From: Phaeacidiphilus oryzae TH49
GTDB taxonomy: Bacteria; Actinomycetota; Actinomycetes; Streptomycetales; Streptomycetaceae
Length of the DNA stretch: 64,000 bases
Direction of reading: 5' to 3'
Assembly (NCBI RefSeq): GCF_000744815.1
Contig: NZ_JQMQ01000004.1
Span: 806,001 to 870,000, forward strand
The notes under the pieces were generated by a model. It was not told where the DNA came from and did no database searches. It saw only the letters and a list, made by a program, of their open reading frames with translations. The translations under genes and the position numbers were made by a program. Of the stretch, positions 25,966 to 35,409 are shown in pieces (the stretch's first letter is position 1; each line of letters starts with the position of its first letter).

Positions 25966-26886
25966 ATGTCCGCTATCGCCATGCCCGCCCGCACCAAGCG
26001 GTCGCGCGGCCGCCGGATCTCGCCCGGACGGATCGCCGCCTGGACCTATCTCGGCATCGTCGTCGCCATCACGCTCTTCCCCTTCTACTGGATCCTGCGC
26101 ACGGCGCTGTCCAACAACTACGCGCTGGCCACCGACCCGTCCTCACCGCTGCCCGTCGGCTTCACCTTCGGCGCCTTCGAGCGCGCGCTGGGCATCGCCG
26201 GCACCGCGGCGGCCCAGGCCCAGGGCGGCTCGGGGGCCTCCCTCGACCTGGCCCTCTTCCTGCGCAACTCCCTCATCTACGCGGGAGTGCAGACCGTCAT
26301 CATCGTGGCCTGCTCGACCGCCGCCGCGTACGCCTTCGCCCGCCTGCAGTGGCGCGGCCGCAACGTGGTCTTCGGCGTGCTGCTGTCGGCCCTGATGGTT
26401 CCGGCCGTCTTCACCCTGCTGCCGAACTTCGTGACCATCAAGGACCTCGGGCTGACCAACAGCTTCGCCGGGCTGATCCTGCCGGGCGCGTTCTTCTCCG
26501 CCTTCTGCCTGTTCTTCCTGCGCCAGTTCATGCTCGGGATCAGCAGCGAGATCGAGGAGGCCGCGGTCATCGACGGCGCGGGCCCGGTACGGGTCCTGTT
26601 GCGGATCGTGCTGCCGATGTGCGCGGCGCCGATCGCCACCGTCTCGCTGCTGATGTTCATCAACGCCTGGAACGACTACATGTGGCCGCTGCTGGTCACC
26701 AACCAGCAGAGCACCGAGCCGCTGACCCTCGCCCTCGGCGTCTTCAAGCAGTCCTCCCCGCAGGCCGCCCCGGACTGGGCCGGGCTGATGGCGGCCACCC
26801 TCCTCTCCGCGCTGCCGATGCTGCTCCTGCTGTTCGCCTTCGGCCGACGGATCATCAACTCCATCGGCTTCTCCGGACTGAAGTGA
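25966..26886 (+). CDS. Carbohydrate ABC transporter permease (MalG-like)
   Basis: 306 residues with about six transmembrane segments. The EAA motif is EIEEAAVIDGAGPVRVLLRI, and the C terminus (RRIINSIGFSGLK) is typical of MalG-like CUT1 permeases. It pairs with the permease 13 bp upstream and the binding protein at 27948. No ATPase is encoded here; streptomycetes normally use the shared MsiK ATPase. A Gly/Ala/Gln insert (AQAQGGSGAS) lies in the first periplasmic loop. Confidence 0.92.
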   Translation: MSAIAMPARTKRSRGRRISPGRIAAWTYLGIVVAITLFPFYWILRTALSNNYALATDPSSPLPVGFTFGAFERALGIAGTAAAQAQGGSGASLDLALFLRNSLIYAGVQTVIIVACSTAAAYAFARLQWRGRNVVFGVLLSALMVPAVFTLLPNFVTIKDLGLTNSFAGLILPGAFFSAFCLFFLRQFMLGISSEIEEAAVIDGAGPVRVLLRIVLPMCAAPIATVSLLMFINAWNDYMWPLLVTNQQSTEPLTLALGVFKQSSPQAAPDWAGLMAATLLSALPMLLLLFAFGRRIINSIGFSGLK

Positions 26887-26898
26887 GGTGACCGGAGG

Positions 26899-27873
26899 AT
26901 GCTGACCGATCTCGACCTCCCCGCCCTGCGGGAGTACCGCAGCGGCTACCGCGAGCCCGAGGACTTCGACGCCTTCTGGTCCGCCACTCTGGCCGAGGCC
27001 CGCAGCCACGACCTGATGCTGCGTCTGGAACCCGTCCCCGCCCACCTGGAGACGGTGGAGGTGTACGACGTCTCGTTCGCCGGCTTCGGCGGGCACCCGG
27101 TACGCGGGTGGCTGCGGCTGCCGCGCGGGCGCGGCGGAGAGCAGCTGCCCGCGGTGGTGCAGTTCCACGGCTACGCCAGCGGCCGGGGCGCGCCCTTCGA
27201 GGACCTGCTGTGGTCCTCGGCCGGCTTCGCCCACCTGCTGATGGACACCCGCGGGCAGGGCGGAGCGTACGCCGGCGGCGGCGCCACCCCCGACCCGGTG
27301 GGCAGCGGGCCGTCCCACCCGGGCTTTCTCACCCGCGGCATCGAGGACCGCGAGAGCTACGTCTACCGCCGGATCCTCACCGACGCGGTACGCGCCGTGG
27401 AGGCCGTCCGCGCCAGCGGGTTCGGCGACCCCGGGCGGGTGGCGGTGCTCGGCAACAGCCAGGGCGGCGGCATCGCGCTGGCGGCTGCGGGCCTGGTCCC
27501 CGACGTCGCCGCGCTGTACGCGCAGGCCCCCTTCCTGTGCGACATCCGCCGGGCGGTGCGGATCACGGACGCCGCCCCGTACGCCGAGATCGCCGGATAC
27601 CTCGGCGCCCGCCGGGACGCGGTCGAGCAGGTCTTCGAGACGCTGTCCTACTTCGACGGGGTCGCCTTCGCCCGGCGGGCGAGCGCGCCCGCCTGGTTCT
27701 CGGCGGGCCTGATGGACCCGGTCTGCCCGCCGTCCACCGTCTTCGGCGCCTACCACGCCTACGCGGGAGGCGAGAAGCACATCCGCGCCTGGGAGTTCAA
27801 CGGCCACGAGGCCGGCGGAAGCGACGATCTGGCGATCGTGCTGCCGGCCCTGCGGTCGCTGCTCAAGGCCTGA
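26899..27873 (+). CDS. AXE1-family acetyl esterase (acetylxylan esterase/cephalosporin C deacetylase type)
   Basis: 324-residue alpha/beta hydrolase of carbohydrate esterase family 7. Visible features: PAVVQFHGYASGRG (oxyanion region), nucleophile Ser187 in LGNSQGGGIAL, acid Asp in SAGLMDPVCPP and His in FNGHEAGGS. No signal peptide, so it would deacetylate short sugars after import, fitting its place between permease and binding-protein genes. ATG 26899 follows a CCGGAGG ribosome site. Confidence 0.9.
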   Translation: MLTDLDLPALREYRSGYREPEDFDAFWSATLAEARSHDLMLRLEPVPAHLETVEVYDVSFAGFGGHPVRGWLRLPRGRGGEQLPAVVQFHGYASGRGAPFEDLLWSSAGFAHLLMDTRGQGGAYAGGGATPDPVGSGPSHPGFLTRGIEDRESYVYRRILTDAVRAVEAVRASGFGDPGRVAVLGNSQGGGIALAAAGLVPDVAALYAQAPFLCDIRRAVRITDAAPYAEIAGYLGARRDAVEQVFETLSYFDGVAFARRASAPAWFSAGLMDPVCPPSTVFGAYHAYAGGEKHIRAWEFNGHEAGGSDDLAIVLPALRSLLKA

Positions 27874-27947
27874 GCAGGCGCGCGCCCGGTCCTTCGTCCG
27901 AACAGCATCTGACACCACGTCAACACCCAACCGAGGAGCAGCCGTCC

Positions 27948-29300
27948 ATGAGAATCAGCAGAGTGTCCGCCATCGTCGCCGCCGCCGCGCTCATCGCCGT
28001 CGTCACCGGATGCGCCGGCGGGAGCGGCAGCTCAGGATCGAAGACCGTCAACTGGTGGACCTGGGACGACAAGCAGGCCGCCGCCTACAAGACCTGCGCC
28101 ACCGCCTTCGAGAAGGCCAACCCCGGCGTCACCGTCGACATCTCGCAGTACAACGTCGACGACTACTTCACCAAGCTGACCGCGGGCTTCGTGGCAGGCG
28201 ACGCGCCGGACGCGTTCCAGAACAGCGCCCAGTTCTTCCAGTCCTACGCCTCGCTCCACCAACTCCAGCCGCTGGACGACTACATCAAGGCGGACAAGTT
28301 CGACCTGTCCCGCTTCTCGGTGGGCGTCAACCAGTGGAAGTACAGCGACGGCCAGCAGTACGGGCTGCCGCTCGACTGGTCGGCAGCCGGCACCTACTTC
28401 AACCAGACCGCTCTCACCAAGGCCGGCTACAGCGCCGCGGACGTGTCCAAGCTCAACTGGAACCCGGACAACGGCGGCACGCTGGGCAAGATGATCGCCC
28501 ACCTCACCATCGACGACAAGGGTCGCCGCGGCGACCAGCCCGGCTTCGACAAGAACCACGTGAAGACCTACGGCTTCGGCGAGATGGCCGCCAAGGACTT
28601 CACCGGGCAGACCACCTGGAGCCCGCTTCTGTCCTCCACGGGCTGGCGCCAGGGCAACACGACCATGTGGCCGACCAGGTTCAACTACGACGACCCGCGC
28701 TTCGTCAAGACCATGGACTGGATACGCTCCCTGGAGGACAAGGGCTACATCCCGAAGATCGGGGCGTTCTCCGACAGCGTCAGCGACGTCGAACTGCTCT
28801 CCTCCGGCAAGGTCGCGATGGAGATCGGCGGCTCCTGGGAGGCCACCACCTTCGCCAAGATCCCCAACCTCAAGGTCGGCATCGCGGCCACCCCCTACGG
28901 CCCCGACGGTAAGACCCGGTCGGTGGCCAGCGGTTCCAACGGCAACAACATCTGGGCCGGCAGCAAGAACAAGGACCTGGCCTGGAAGTGGATCTCCTAC
29001 ATGGGGTCTGAGAAGTGCCAGACCATGGCCTCCGCCAGCGGCTCGTTCTTCCCCTCGATCTCGGCCTCGATGACCGCAGAGACGAACACCTTCGCCAAGC
29101 AGGGCATCGACCTGTCGGTCTTCAACGACATGCTGAAGGACAAGACCCTGTACCAGGGCCCGGTCTACGCCAACGGCCAGGCCGTGCAGTCCGCGACGGA
29201 GCCGCTGTTCGAGGCGTACTTCGCGCACCAGAAGAACGACGACGTCTTCGCGAGCATGGCCGAGCAGACCAAGTCCCTGCTGGCGGCCAAGAACCAGTGA
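27948..29300 (+). CDS. Extracellular sugar-binding lipoprotein of ABC importer
   Basis: 450 residues. A lipoprotein signal (MRISRVSAIVAAAALIAVV, lipobox TGCAGG) is followed by a family 1 solute-binding fold (WTWDDKQAAAYKTCATAFEK, AGFVAGDAPDAFQ, KVAMEIGGSWEATTF). It delivers oligosaccharide, probably an alpha-galactoside, to the two permeases. ATG 27948 is preceded by GAGGAG at a good distance. The open frame extends far upstream, through the esterase region, but the signal peptide fixes this start. Confidence 0.93.
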   Translation: MRISRVSAIVAAAALIAVVTGCAGGSGSSGSKTVNWWTWDDKQAAAYKTCATAFEKANPGVTVDISQYNVDDYFTKLTAGFVAGDAPDAFQNSAQFFQSYASLHQLQPLDDYIKADKFDLSRFSVGVNQWKYSDGQQYGLPLDWSAAGTYFNQTALTKAGYSAADVSKLNWNPDNGGTLGKMIAHLTIDDKGRRGDQPGFDKNHVKTYGFGEMAAKDFTGQTTWSPLLSSTGWRQGNTTMWPTRFNYDDPRFVKTMDWIRSLEDKGYIPKIGAFSDSVSDVELLSSGKVAMEIGGSWEATTFAKIPNLKVGIAATPYGPDGKTRSVASGSNGNNIWAGSKNKDLAWKWISYMGSEKCQTMASASGSFFPSISASMTAETNTFAKQGIDLSVFNDMLKDKTLYQGPVYANGQAVQSATEPLFEAYFAHQKNDDVFASMAEQTKSLLAAKNQ

Positions 29301-29391
29301 CACCGCACCACCATCACCACCGCGGCCGGCGGGATTCCGCCGGCCGGCACAGCAGCGGTCCGGGCGCCGGACCGCAGGGAGGGACGATCTG

Positions 29392-31635
29392 ATGGCCACG
29401 CTCACCGCCGGGTACGCGTACCTGCGCGCGGCCGGTACCAGCCTTGTCGTGGCGCTGACCGGGCCGCTGCCCCACGTACTGCACTGGGGTGCCGACCTGG
29501 GCGCGCTGACCGAGGCGGACTGCGAGGCGCTCGACCTCACCGGTGACGGGTCCGTCCTGAACAACGCGCTGGACGTGCCGCGCCGCTTCTCGGTCTGGCC
29601 CACCGAGGCGGACGGCTGGTCCGGCACCCCCGCCCACGAGGGCCACCTCGCGGGCGGCCTGACGGCGCCGCGCCTGCGGCTGTCGAGCGCGGAGCAGACC
29701 GGCGCAGAGAGCGCGGGCGGGGAGTTGGTGATGGTCCTCGCCGACGACGCGGCGGCCATGGACATCACGTTGACGTACAACCTCACCACCAGCGGTGTGC
29801 TCACCGTCCGCTCGACGCTCACCCGGCGCCCCTCGGGGCCGGACGCCGCGGAGGCCGCCCCGTACGACCTTGCCGCCGTGACAGCGCTGCTCCCGCTGCC
29901 CCGACGTGCCACCGAGATCCTCGACTTCACCGGCAAGTGGAGCCGCGAACGCGCCCCCCAGCGCCGCCCGCTGGCCTTCGGCACGCATCTGCGTGCGGCC
30001 AGGCGCGGCAAGTCCGGCGTCGACTCGCCGTATCTGCTGACCGTCGGCGTGCCCGGCTTCGGCTTCCGACACGGCGAGGTCTGGGGGGTGCATGTCGCCT
30101 GGAGCGGCGACCAGCGCTACCTCGTCGAGCAGCTCCCGGAGGGCGCGGGCGGCGTGCACGCCGCGGTACTCGGCGGCGGCGAGCAACTGCGGCCGGGGGA
30201 GGTCCGGTTGGCGCCGGGCGAGAGCCACCGCACCCCGGTGTGCCACTTCGCCTGGTCGGACGCGGGGCTGGACGGCCTGGCGGACAGGTTCCACGAGCAT
30301 CTGCGCGCCCGCCCCGCCCATCCGAGGGCCGCCCGGCCGCTGGTCCTGAACACCTGGGAGGCGGTCTACTTCGACCACGACTCCGACCGGCTGCTGGCGC
30401 TGGCCGACCGGGCGGCGCAGGTCGGCGTCGAGCGCTTCGTCCTCGACGACGGCTGGTTCCGCGGCCGCCGAAGCGACACCGCCGGACTGGGCGACTGGAC
30501 GGTCGACCCCGACGTGTGGCCGGACGGCCTGACGCCGGTGGTCGAGCGGGTGCGGGCGCACGGGATGCAGTTCGGGCTGTGGGTCGAACCGGAGATGGTC
30601 AACCTCGACTCCCGGCTGGCCCGCGAGCACCCGGACTGGATCCTCGGCCCGGCCGCGGGGCTGGGGGCCTCCGCCCGCAACCAATACGCCCTGGACCTCT
30701 CCCGCCCGGAGGTGTGGAACCACCTGCTGGCGGCCCTGGACGCACTGGTCGGCGAGTACGCCGTCGACTTCCTCAAGTGGGACCACAACCGGGAGATCGC
30801 AGAATCCGTGCACTACCGGGCGGGCCGCACCGACGCACCCGCCGGGCACCGCCAGGTGGACGCGCTCTACCGGCTGCTGGACGCCCTGCGCGAGCGCCAT
30901 CCCGCTCTGGAGGTGGAGAGCTGCGCCAGCGGGGGAGGACGGGTCGACCTCGGCATCCTGGAGCACACCGACCGGGTGTGGCCCTCGGACTGCAACGACC
31001 CGGTGGAGCGCCAGGTCATCCAGCGCTGGACCGGCCAACTGCTGCCCCCAGAGCTGGTCGGCACCCACGTCGGTGCCGCACTCAGCCACACCACCGGACG
31101 ACTCACCGCCGACTCCTTCCGGCTGGCCACCGCCCTCTTCGGTCACGCCGGCATCGAACAGGACCTGAACCGCTGCGACGCGGCCGAACTCGAGCGGCTG
31201 ACCTCGTGGTCCGCGCTCTACCGGGAGTTCCGCGGACTGCTGCACAGTGGCCGGTCGGTCCGGGCCGACCTCGACGAGCCGGACAGTCCGGCCGCCCCGG
31301 CCGACCCCACCGGGCAGACGAACATACTGCACGGCGTCGTCTCCCGGGACGGCACACATGCGCTGATGTGCTGGGCCCGGCTGGCGACCTCGGCCGCGGG
31401 CCAGTCCGGCCGTGTGCGGCTGCCGGGCCTGAAGTCCAGAGCACGCTACCGGCTGCGCGTCCGGGACGACCTGGGCCTGCCCTCGTTCCACCAGACCAGC
31501 GGCCCAGGATGGCTCGACCGGGCCCTCAAGGAGTGGGTGGACCTGCCGGGAGCGGTGCTCGCGACCGTTGGCCTGCCCCTACCGACGCTGAACCCCCAGC
31601 AGGCGCTGCTACTGGAGATCCGCCGGACCGAGTGA
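29392..31635 (+). CDS. GH36 alpha-galactosidase, cytoplasmic
   Basis: 747 residues, a normal GH36 length, no signal peptide. The N-terminal beta-supersandwich precedes a TIM barrel with LNTWEAVYFDHD, FVLDDGWFRGRR, nucleophile Asp464 in FLKWDHNREI and acid/base Asp533 in VWPSDCNDPVERQ, plus ESCASGGGRVDLGIL. It hydrolyses imported alpha-galactosides such as raffinose-type sugars or melibiose. It closes the operon, so galactosides trimmed outside by GH27 can be finished inside. Confidence 0.94.
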   Translation: MATLTAGYAYLRAAGTSLVVALTGPLPHVLHWGADLGALTEADCEALDLTGDGSVLNNALDVPRRFSVWPTEADGWSGTPAHEGHLAGGLTAPRLRLSSAEQTGAESAGGELVMVLADDAAAMDITLTYNLTTSGVLTVRSTLTRRPSGPDAAEAAPYDLAAVTALLPLPRRATEILDFTGKWSRERAPQRRPLAFGTHLRAARRGKSGVDSPYLLTVGVPGFGFRHGEVWGVHVAWSGDQRYLVEQLPEGAGGVHAAVLGGGEQLRPGEVRLAPGESHRTPVCHFAWSDAGLDGLADRFHEHLRARPAHPRAARPLVLNTWEAVYFDHDSDRLLALADRAAQVGVERFVLDDGWFRGRRSDTAGLGDWTVDPDVWPDGLTPVVERVRAHGMQFGLWVEPEMVNLDSRLAREHPDWILGPAAGLGASARNQYALDLSRPEVWNHLLAALDALVGEYAVDFLKWDHNREIAESVHYRAGRTDAPAGHRQVDALYRLLDALRERHPALEVESCASGGGRVDLGILEHTDRVWPSDCNDPVERQVIQRWTGQLLPPELVGTHVGAALSHTTGRLTADSFRLATALFGHAGIEQDLNRCDAAELERLTSWSALYREFRGLLHSGRSVRADLDEPDSPAAPADPTGQTNILHGVVSRDGTHALMCWARLATSAAGQSGRVRLPGLKSRARYRLRVRDDLGLPSFHQTSGPGWLDRALKEWVDLPGAVLATVGLPLPTLNPQQALLLEIRRTE

Positions 31636-31794
31636 TCAGGGCCGCCGAGTAGCCAACGACCAACGGGGTGGACCACAGGGACCGCCCAAGCCCTCGGCTG
31701 GCTGGAGCACACGGCAAACCTCCCGGAGGACTCTCGGCCTCAGCCAACGGCCACTCCCTCAACGGGTGGTCAGCTCCGGGTACGCCGCGTCGGG

Positions 31795-32150
31795 TCAGGT
31801 TTTGCGGACGGCGGTGGTGAAGCCGGCGACGAAACAGGGTGGCGAAGGCCCAGGCGGATATCTGCAGTACCCAGTCGGCGGCGGCGAGGGCCTGCCCGGC
31901 GGCACCGGTGGTGGCCGCGCAGGTGCCCGCGCTGATCTCGACCAGGGGCAGGGTGAGGTTGAGGGCGGTGGCCAGCTGCTCGGCGGCCGAGCACGCCACC
32001 GGGGCCCCGCCGCTGGTGGCGGGGCGGGCGAGGGCGCCGTGCGGGCCCAGGGCCAGGGCGACGACGAGGGCGCTGGTGAGGGTGGCGGCCAGGAAGAACA
32101 GCGCCCGCCAGGGCTGGTAGCCGTAGCCGAGGGTGACCTGGGTCAGCCGG
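31795..32150 (-). pseudogene. C-terminal fragment of an actinobacterial integral membrane protein
   Basis: A minus-strand frame reads two hydrophobic stretches (QPWRALFFLAATLTSALVVA and QISAWAFATLF). With one T fewer near 31840 it would continue FVAGFTTAVRKT to a stop at 31795. This resembles the C terminus of streptomycete membrane-associated oxidoreductase or pentapeptide-type membrane proteins. The N-terminal part is missing and no start is present. Confidence 0.5.
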
Positions 32151-32339
32151 GCGCCTCTACCGCAGACTCGCCATCAGCCGACGCGCTCAGCTGGCCGTAG
32201 CTCTGAACGGTCACTGGGAACCAGCCGACGCCTCACCCGAGCCCCTGACCGGCCACATGTTGCACGGCGCCCGGTGACACCGCTGCCGCAAGACCTCGTG
32301 CGCCAGTCTCACCAGCCGCCTCCGGGGAGAGGCTCCACC

Positions 32340-32430
32340 GCCGGCAGCGAACCGCCGCCGCGCCCGCCCCGGCCTGGTCGATCCAGTTCCGCAAGGCCTC
32401 GCTGTGGATGCAAACGCGCGATATGCGCAA
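32340..32430 (-). mobile_element. IS3-family OrfA transposase remnant
   Basis: About 25 codons read RVCIHSEALRNWIDQAGAGA, matching the HTH end of IS3-group OrfA proteins (the usual form is close to HPEALRNWVRQAE). The rest of the element and its terminal repeats are not seen. It lies between the membrane-protein fragment and the NIPSNAP gene, both at a module boundary. Confidence 0.6.
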
Positions 32431-32488
32431 CGGAGTGGTGTAGCAGGCCTCTCAGACTGCTCGATCGCACAGGCCGGCTGGGTACTGC

Positions 32489-33979
32489 TCATGCCTCGTC
32501 GCATCGGGGACTTGCCCGCGCTTTGGAACAGGAGCCCACCCCGTGATCACCTGCGTCATCCAGTACACCCTCGACCCGCACCAGATCGCCGAGTTCGAGA
32601 CCTATGCCACCACCTGGCCGCCGATCATCAAGCGTTGCGGTGGCGACCTGATCGGCTACTACCTGCCCCAGGAGGGAGCCAACGACTACGCGGTGGCGCT
32701 CATCGACTTCCCCACCTTGTCTGCCTATGAGGAGTACCGCGAGAGGCTCGCCGCTGACCCAGATGCGCGGCAGAACCTGAAGCACGCTCGTCGGGCCCGC
32801 TGCATCCGCGCCGAGCACCGCTCCTTCCTGCGCCGCGTGTGACACCCAGACTGGTCCGTCAGGCACGACCACGGCGCGACCCTGGTCCAACCGCCCCCAC
32901 GAGTGCCGAAAGGAACAGCCAATGCAGCCCCGCCTGCGCGCCGCCTTCTTCGTTGGCAGCGACATCGCGGGGTATCTCACTCGCCCGGGGCGGCGGCGGG
33001 GGCCGCGGAAGGTGGCCCGGTAGGCGCTGGGGGTCACGCCGAGCCGGGTTTGCAGGTGCTGGCGCAGGGAGACCGCAGTGCCGAATCCGACCTCGGCGGC
33101 GATGTGATCGATGGTCAGGTCCGTCTCCTCCAGAAGCTGCCGGGCCCGGTCCACCCGCTGGTTGATCAGCCACTGCATGGGAGTGACCCCGGCTTCCCGA
33201 CGGAACCTCCGCGAGAAGGTGCGCATGCTCATCGCCTGCTCCTTGGCCATGTCCCGCAACGTGATCGGCTCGCCCAGGTGCTGCAGGGCCCAAGCACGCG
33301 CCCTCGCCGTGGCCGCGGTGTTCGTCTCGGGGACGGGTACGGGGATGAACTGGGCCTGTCCTCCGTCGCGGTAGGGGGGCACGACGGTCGCCCGCGCAAC
33401 CTCGTTGGCGACGGCTGAGCCGTGGTCCTGGCGGATCATGTGCAGACACAGGTCGATGCCGGCGGCCTCGCCTGCCGAGGTCAGTACGTCGCCCTCGTCC
33501 ACGAAGAGCACATCTGGATCGACGTCGAGGCGGGGGTAGAGCCGGCGCAGGTGGTCGACGGACTTCCAGTGCGTGGTGGCCCGGCGCCCGTCCAGGAGGC
33601 CGGCTGCCGCCAGCACGAAAGCTCCCGTGCAGATCGAGGCGATCCGCGCGGTCGGCGGGATGAGCTGGAAGGCCTTCGAGAGTGACGGGCCGAGCGCCCC
33701 TTCGACCCCGGTCCCGTCCTGCTCATGGGAGGCAGGTACCAGCACCGTGTCCGCCTCGGCCAACAGCTGGGGGCCGTAGGGAACGCGGATGTCGAAGTCG
33801 GCATCCGTACGGATCATGCCGCGGATGGGCGCGCAGGTGAGCACCTCGTACAAGGGCGTTCCGTCGGCCGCACGCGCCTGTCGGAACATCTGATGGACGA
33901 TGCCCAACTCCATGGGCATCACGCCGTGTCGCACGAGGGTCACCACGCGGTGCGCGGGCCTAGCGGGCGAATCGTTCAT
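32489..33979 (-). CDS. GlxA-family regulator (DJ-1/PfpI plus AraC HTH) with unusual C-terminal extension
   Basis: An N-terminal DJ-1/PfpI domain (PYGPQLLAEADTVLVPAS, SICTGAFVLAAAGLL) is followed by a two-helix AraC DNA-binding domain (QAMSMRTFSRRFRREAGVTP, IDHIAAEVGFGTAVSLRQHL). Homology ends near residue 333 (about 32980). No stop follows, so the frame continues about 160 residues, passing antisense through the NIPSNAP gene to 32489. The normal stop was probably lost by rearrangement. ATG 33979 is divergent from the MFS gene at 34050, its probable target. Confidence 0.85.
   Translation of the reverse strand: MNDSPARPAHRVVTLVRHGVMPMELGIVHQMFRQARAADGTPLYEVLTCAPIRGMIRTDADFDIRVPYGPQLLAEADTVLVPASHEQDGTGVEGALGPSLSKAFQLIPPTARIASICTGAFVLAAAGLLDGRRATTHWKSVDHLRRLYPRLDVDPDVLFVDEGDVLTSAGEAAGIDLCLHMIRQDHGSAVANEVARATVVPPYRDGGQAQFIPVPVPETNTAATARARAWALQHLGEPITLRDMAKEQAMSMRTFSRRFRREAGVTPMQWLINQRVDRARQLLEETDLTIDHIAAEVGFGTAVSLRQHLQTRLGVTPSAYRATFRGPRRRPGRVRYPAMSLPTKKAARRRGCIGCSFRHSWGRLDQGRAVVVPDGPVWVSHAAQEGAVLGADAAGPTSVLQVLPRIWVSGEPLAVLLIGRQGGEVDERHRVVVGSLLGQVVADQVATATLDDRRPGGGIGLELGDLVRVEGVLDDAGDHGVGSCSKARASPRCDEA
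32543..32842 (+). CDS. NIPSNAP-family protein
   Basis: 99-residue ferredoxin-like alpha/beta protein: CVIQYTLDPHQIAEFETYAT, GGDLIGYYLPQEGANDYAVA, FPTLSAYEEYRERLAADP. The biochemical role of bacterial NIPSNAPs is mostly unknown; they often adjoin GlxA-type regulators and catabolic enzymes. GTG 32543 follows an AGGAG ribosome site. The whole gene is covered on the opposite strand by the run-on frame of the GlxA regulator, but codon character and family match favour this strand. Confidence 0.88.
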   Translation: MITCVIQYTLDPHQIAEFETYATTWPPIIKRCGGDLIGYYLPQEGANDYAVALIDFPTLSAYEEYRERLAADPDARQNLKHARRARCIRAEHRSFLRRV

Positions 33980-34049
33980 GGCACGATCCTTGCATAGTAT
34001 GTCCGTCTGGCCACTGTCCTGCCTTCTCGCCCGGGGAGAAGGTGGTGCC

Positions 34050-35372
34050 ATGTCCTCTCGAATCGACATGGAGTTGGTGAGGCAGTCCTCGCCGTCGCCG
34101 CCTGGTCCGCGTATCCGCCGTGCCTGGATCATCGCGGCCGTCGGCTTCGCCGTCATGACGTGCGCCGGCACCTTCACCGGCATGCCCGACCTGCTCATCG
34201 ACCCACTGCACGCGTCCTTCGGCTGGTCCCGCGGCGCGATCAGCATCGCCGTCTCGGTCAACATGGCCGTGTACGGGCTCACGGCCCCCTTCGCCGCTGC
34301 GCTGATGGACCGGATCGGCATCCGGCCGGTGGTCGCGGGTGCGCTGGCGGTGATCACCGCAGGCGCGGCCGCGACCACCGTGATGACCTCGGTATGGCAG
34401 ATGGTGCTGTACTGGGGCGTCATGGTGGGGCTCGGTAGCGGGGCCATCGCGATGGCCTTCGGGGCGTTGATCGCCGAGCGCTGGTTCGCGGCCCGGCGGA
34501 GCCTGGTCACCGGCATCCTCAGCTCGGCCACGATGTTCGGTGGCATGGTCTGCCTCCCGGCGCTGTCCGAGCTGACCGACAATTCCGGGTGGCGGACCGC
34601 CACCCTCACGGTGGCCGCCGTCGCGGGCGCCGTCGCCGTCGTCGGCTACCTCGTCCTTCGTGACCGCCCCACTGATGTCGGCGTGCCGCCCTACGGTGCC
34701 TCTGGGCTCATCGCCGAGCCGGAACCCGTTCCCGTCCCCGGCTCCGCCCGGCGCGCACTGCGGGTGCTCGGCGAGGTCGCCAGGCCGGGACCGTTCTGGC
34801 TGGTGGCCGGGACCTTCGCCATCTGCGGGGCCTCCACCAACGGGGTCATGATGTCGCACTTCGTGCCCGCGGCGCACGACCACGGCATGCCCCGCACCGC
34901 CGCCTCGACACTGCTGGCCGTGATGGGCGTGTTCAACGTGGTGGGCACCATCGCCTCCGGGTGGTTGACCGACCGCTTCGACCCGCGATGGCTGTTGGCC
35001 GCCTACTACGCCCTGCGGGGCGTCACGCTCGCCTTGCTGCCCGGGCTGCTCGGGCCGGCCGTCGACCCCGCGGTGATCTTCTTCACGATCTCCTTCGGAC
35101 TGCTCGACCTGGCCACCGTCCCGCCCACCATCGCACTGTGCCGCGACTTCTATGGCGCGGACAGCACGATCGTCTTCGCCTGGGTCAATGCCGTCCACCA
35201 GCTCGGCGCCGGGCTGGCCGCACTGCTGGCCGGAGCGGCCCGCGACGCCGCCGGCACCTACACCCCGATGTGGTTCACCGTCGCCGGCCTCTGCGCCTTC
35301 GCAGGCGTCCTCTCCGCGGGCATCCGCCGACCACGCTCCGCCACCGGCGTCGTCACCTCGTGCGCCGCGTGA
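34050..35372 (+). CDS. MFS transporter
   Basis: 440 residues, about 12 transmembrane segments: ASFGWSRGAISIAVSVNMAV in TM1-2, ALMDRIGIRPVV before TM3, LIAERWFAARRSLVTGI, and IASGWLTDRFDPRWLL in the second half. It resembles the oxalate/formate antiporter-like or monocarboxylate-type MFS group; substrate unknown. ATG 34050 has a GGGGAGAAGG ribosome site. It is divergent from the GlxA regulator with 70 bp between starts. Confidence 0.88.
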   Translation: MSSRIDMELVRQSSPSPPGPRIRRAWIIAAVGFAVMTCAGTFTGMPDLLIDPLHASFGWSRGAISIAVSVNMAVYGLTAPFAAALMDRIGIRPVVAGALAVITAGAAATTVMTSVWQMVLYWGVMVGLGSGAIAMAFGALIAERWFAARRSLVTGILSSATMFGGMVCLPALSELTDNSGWRTATLTVAAVAGAVAVVGYLVLRDRPTDVGVPPYGASGLIAEPEPVPVPGSARRALRVLGEVARPGPFWLVAGTFAICGASTNGVMMSHFVPAAHDHGMPRTAASTLLAVMGVFNVVGTIASGWLTDRFDPRWLLAAYYALRGVTLALLPGLLGPAVDPAVIFFTISFGLLDLATVPPTIALCRDFYGADSTIVFAWVNAVHQLGAGLAALLAGAARDAAGTYTPMWFTVAGLCAFAGVLSAGIRRPRSATGVVTSCAA

Positions 35373-35409
35373 CCTCGGCGCCGTGGCGTCATGTCTGCTC
35401 CCATGGATT

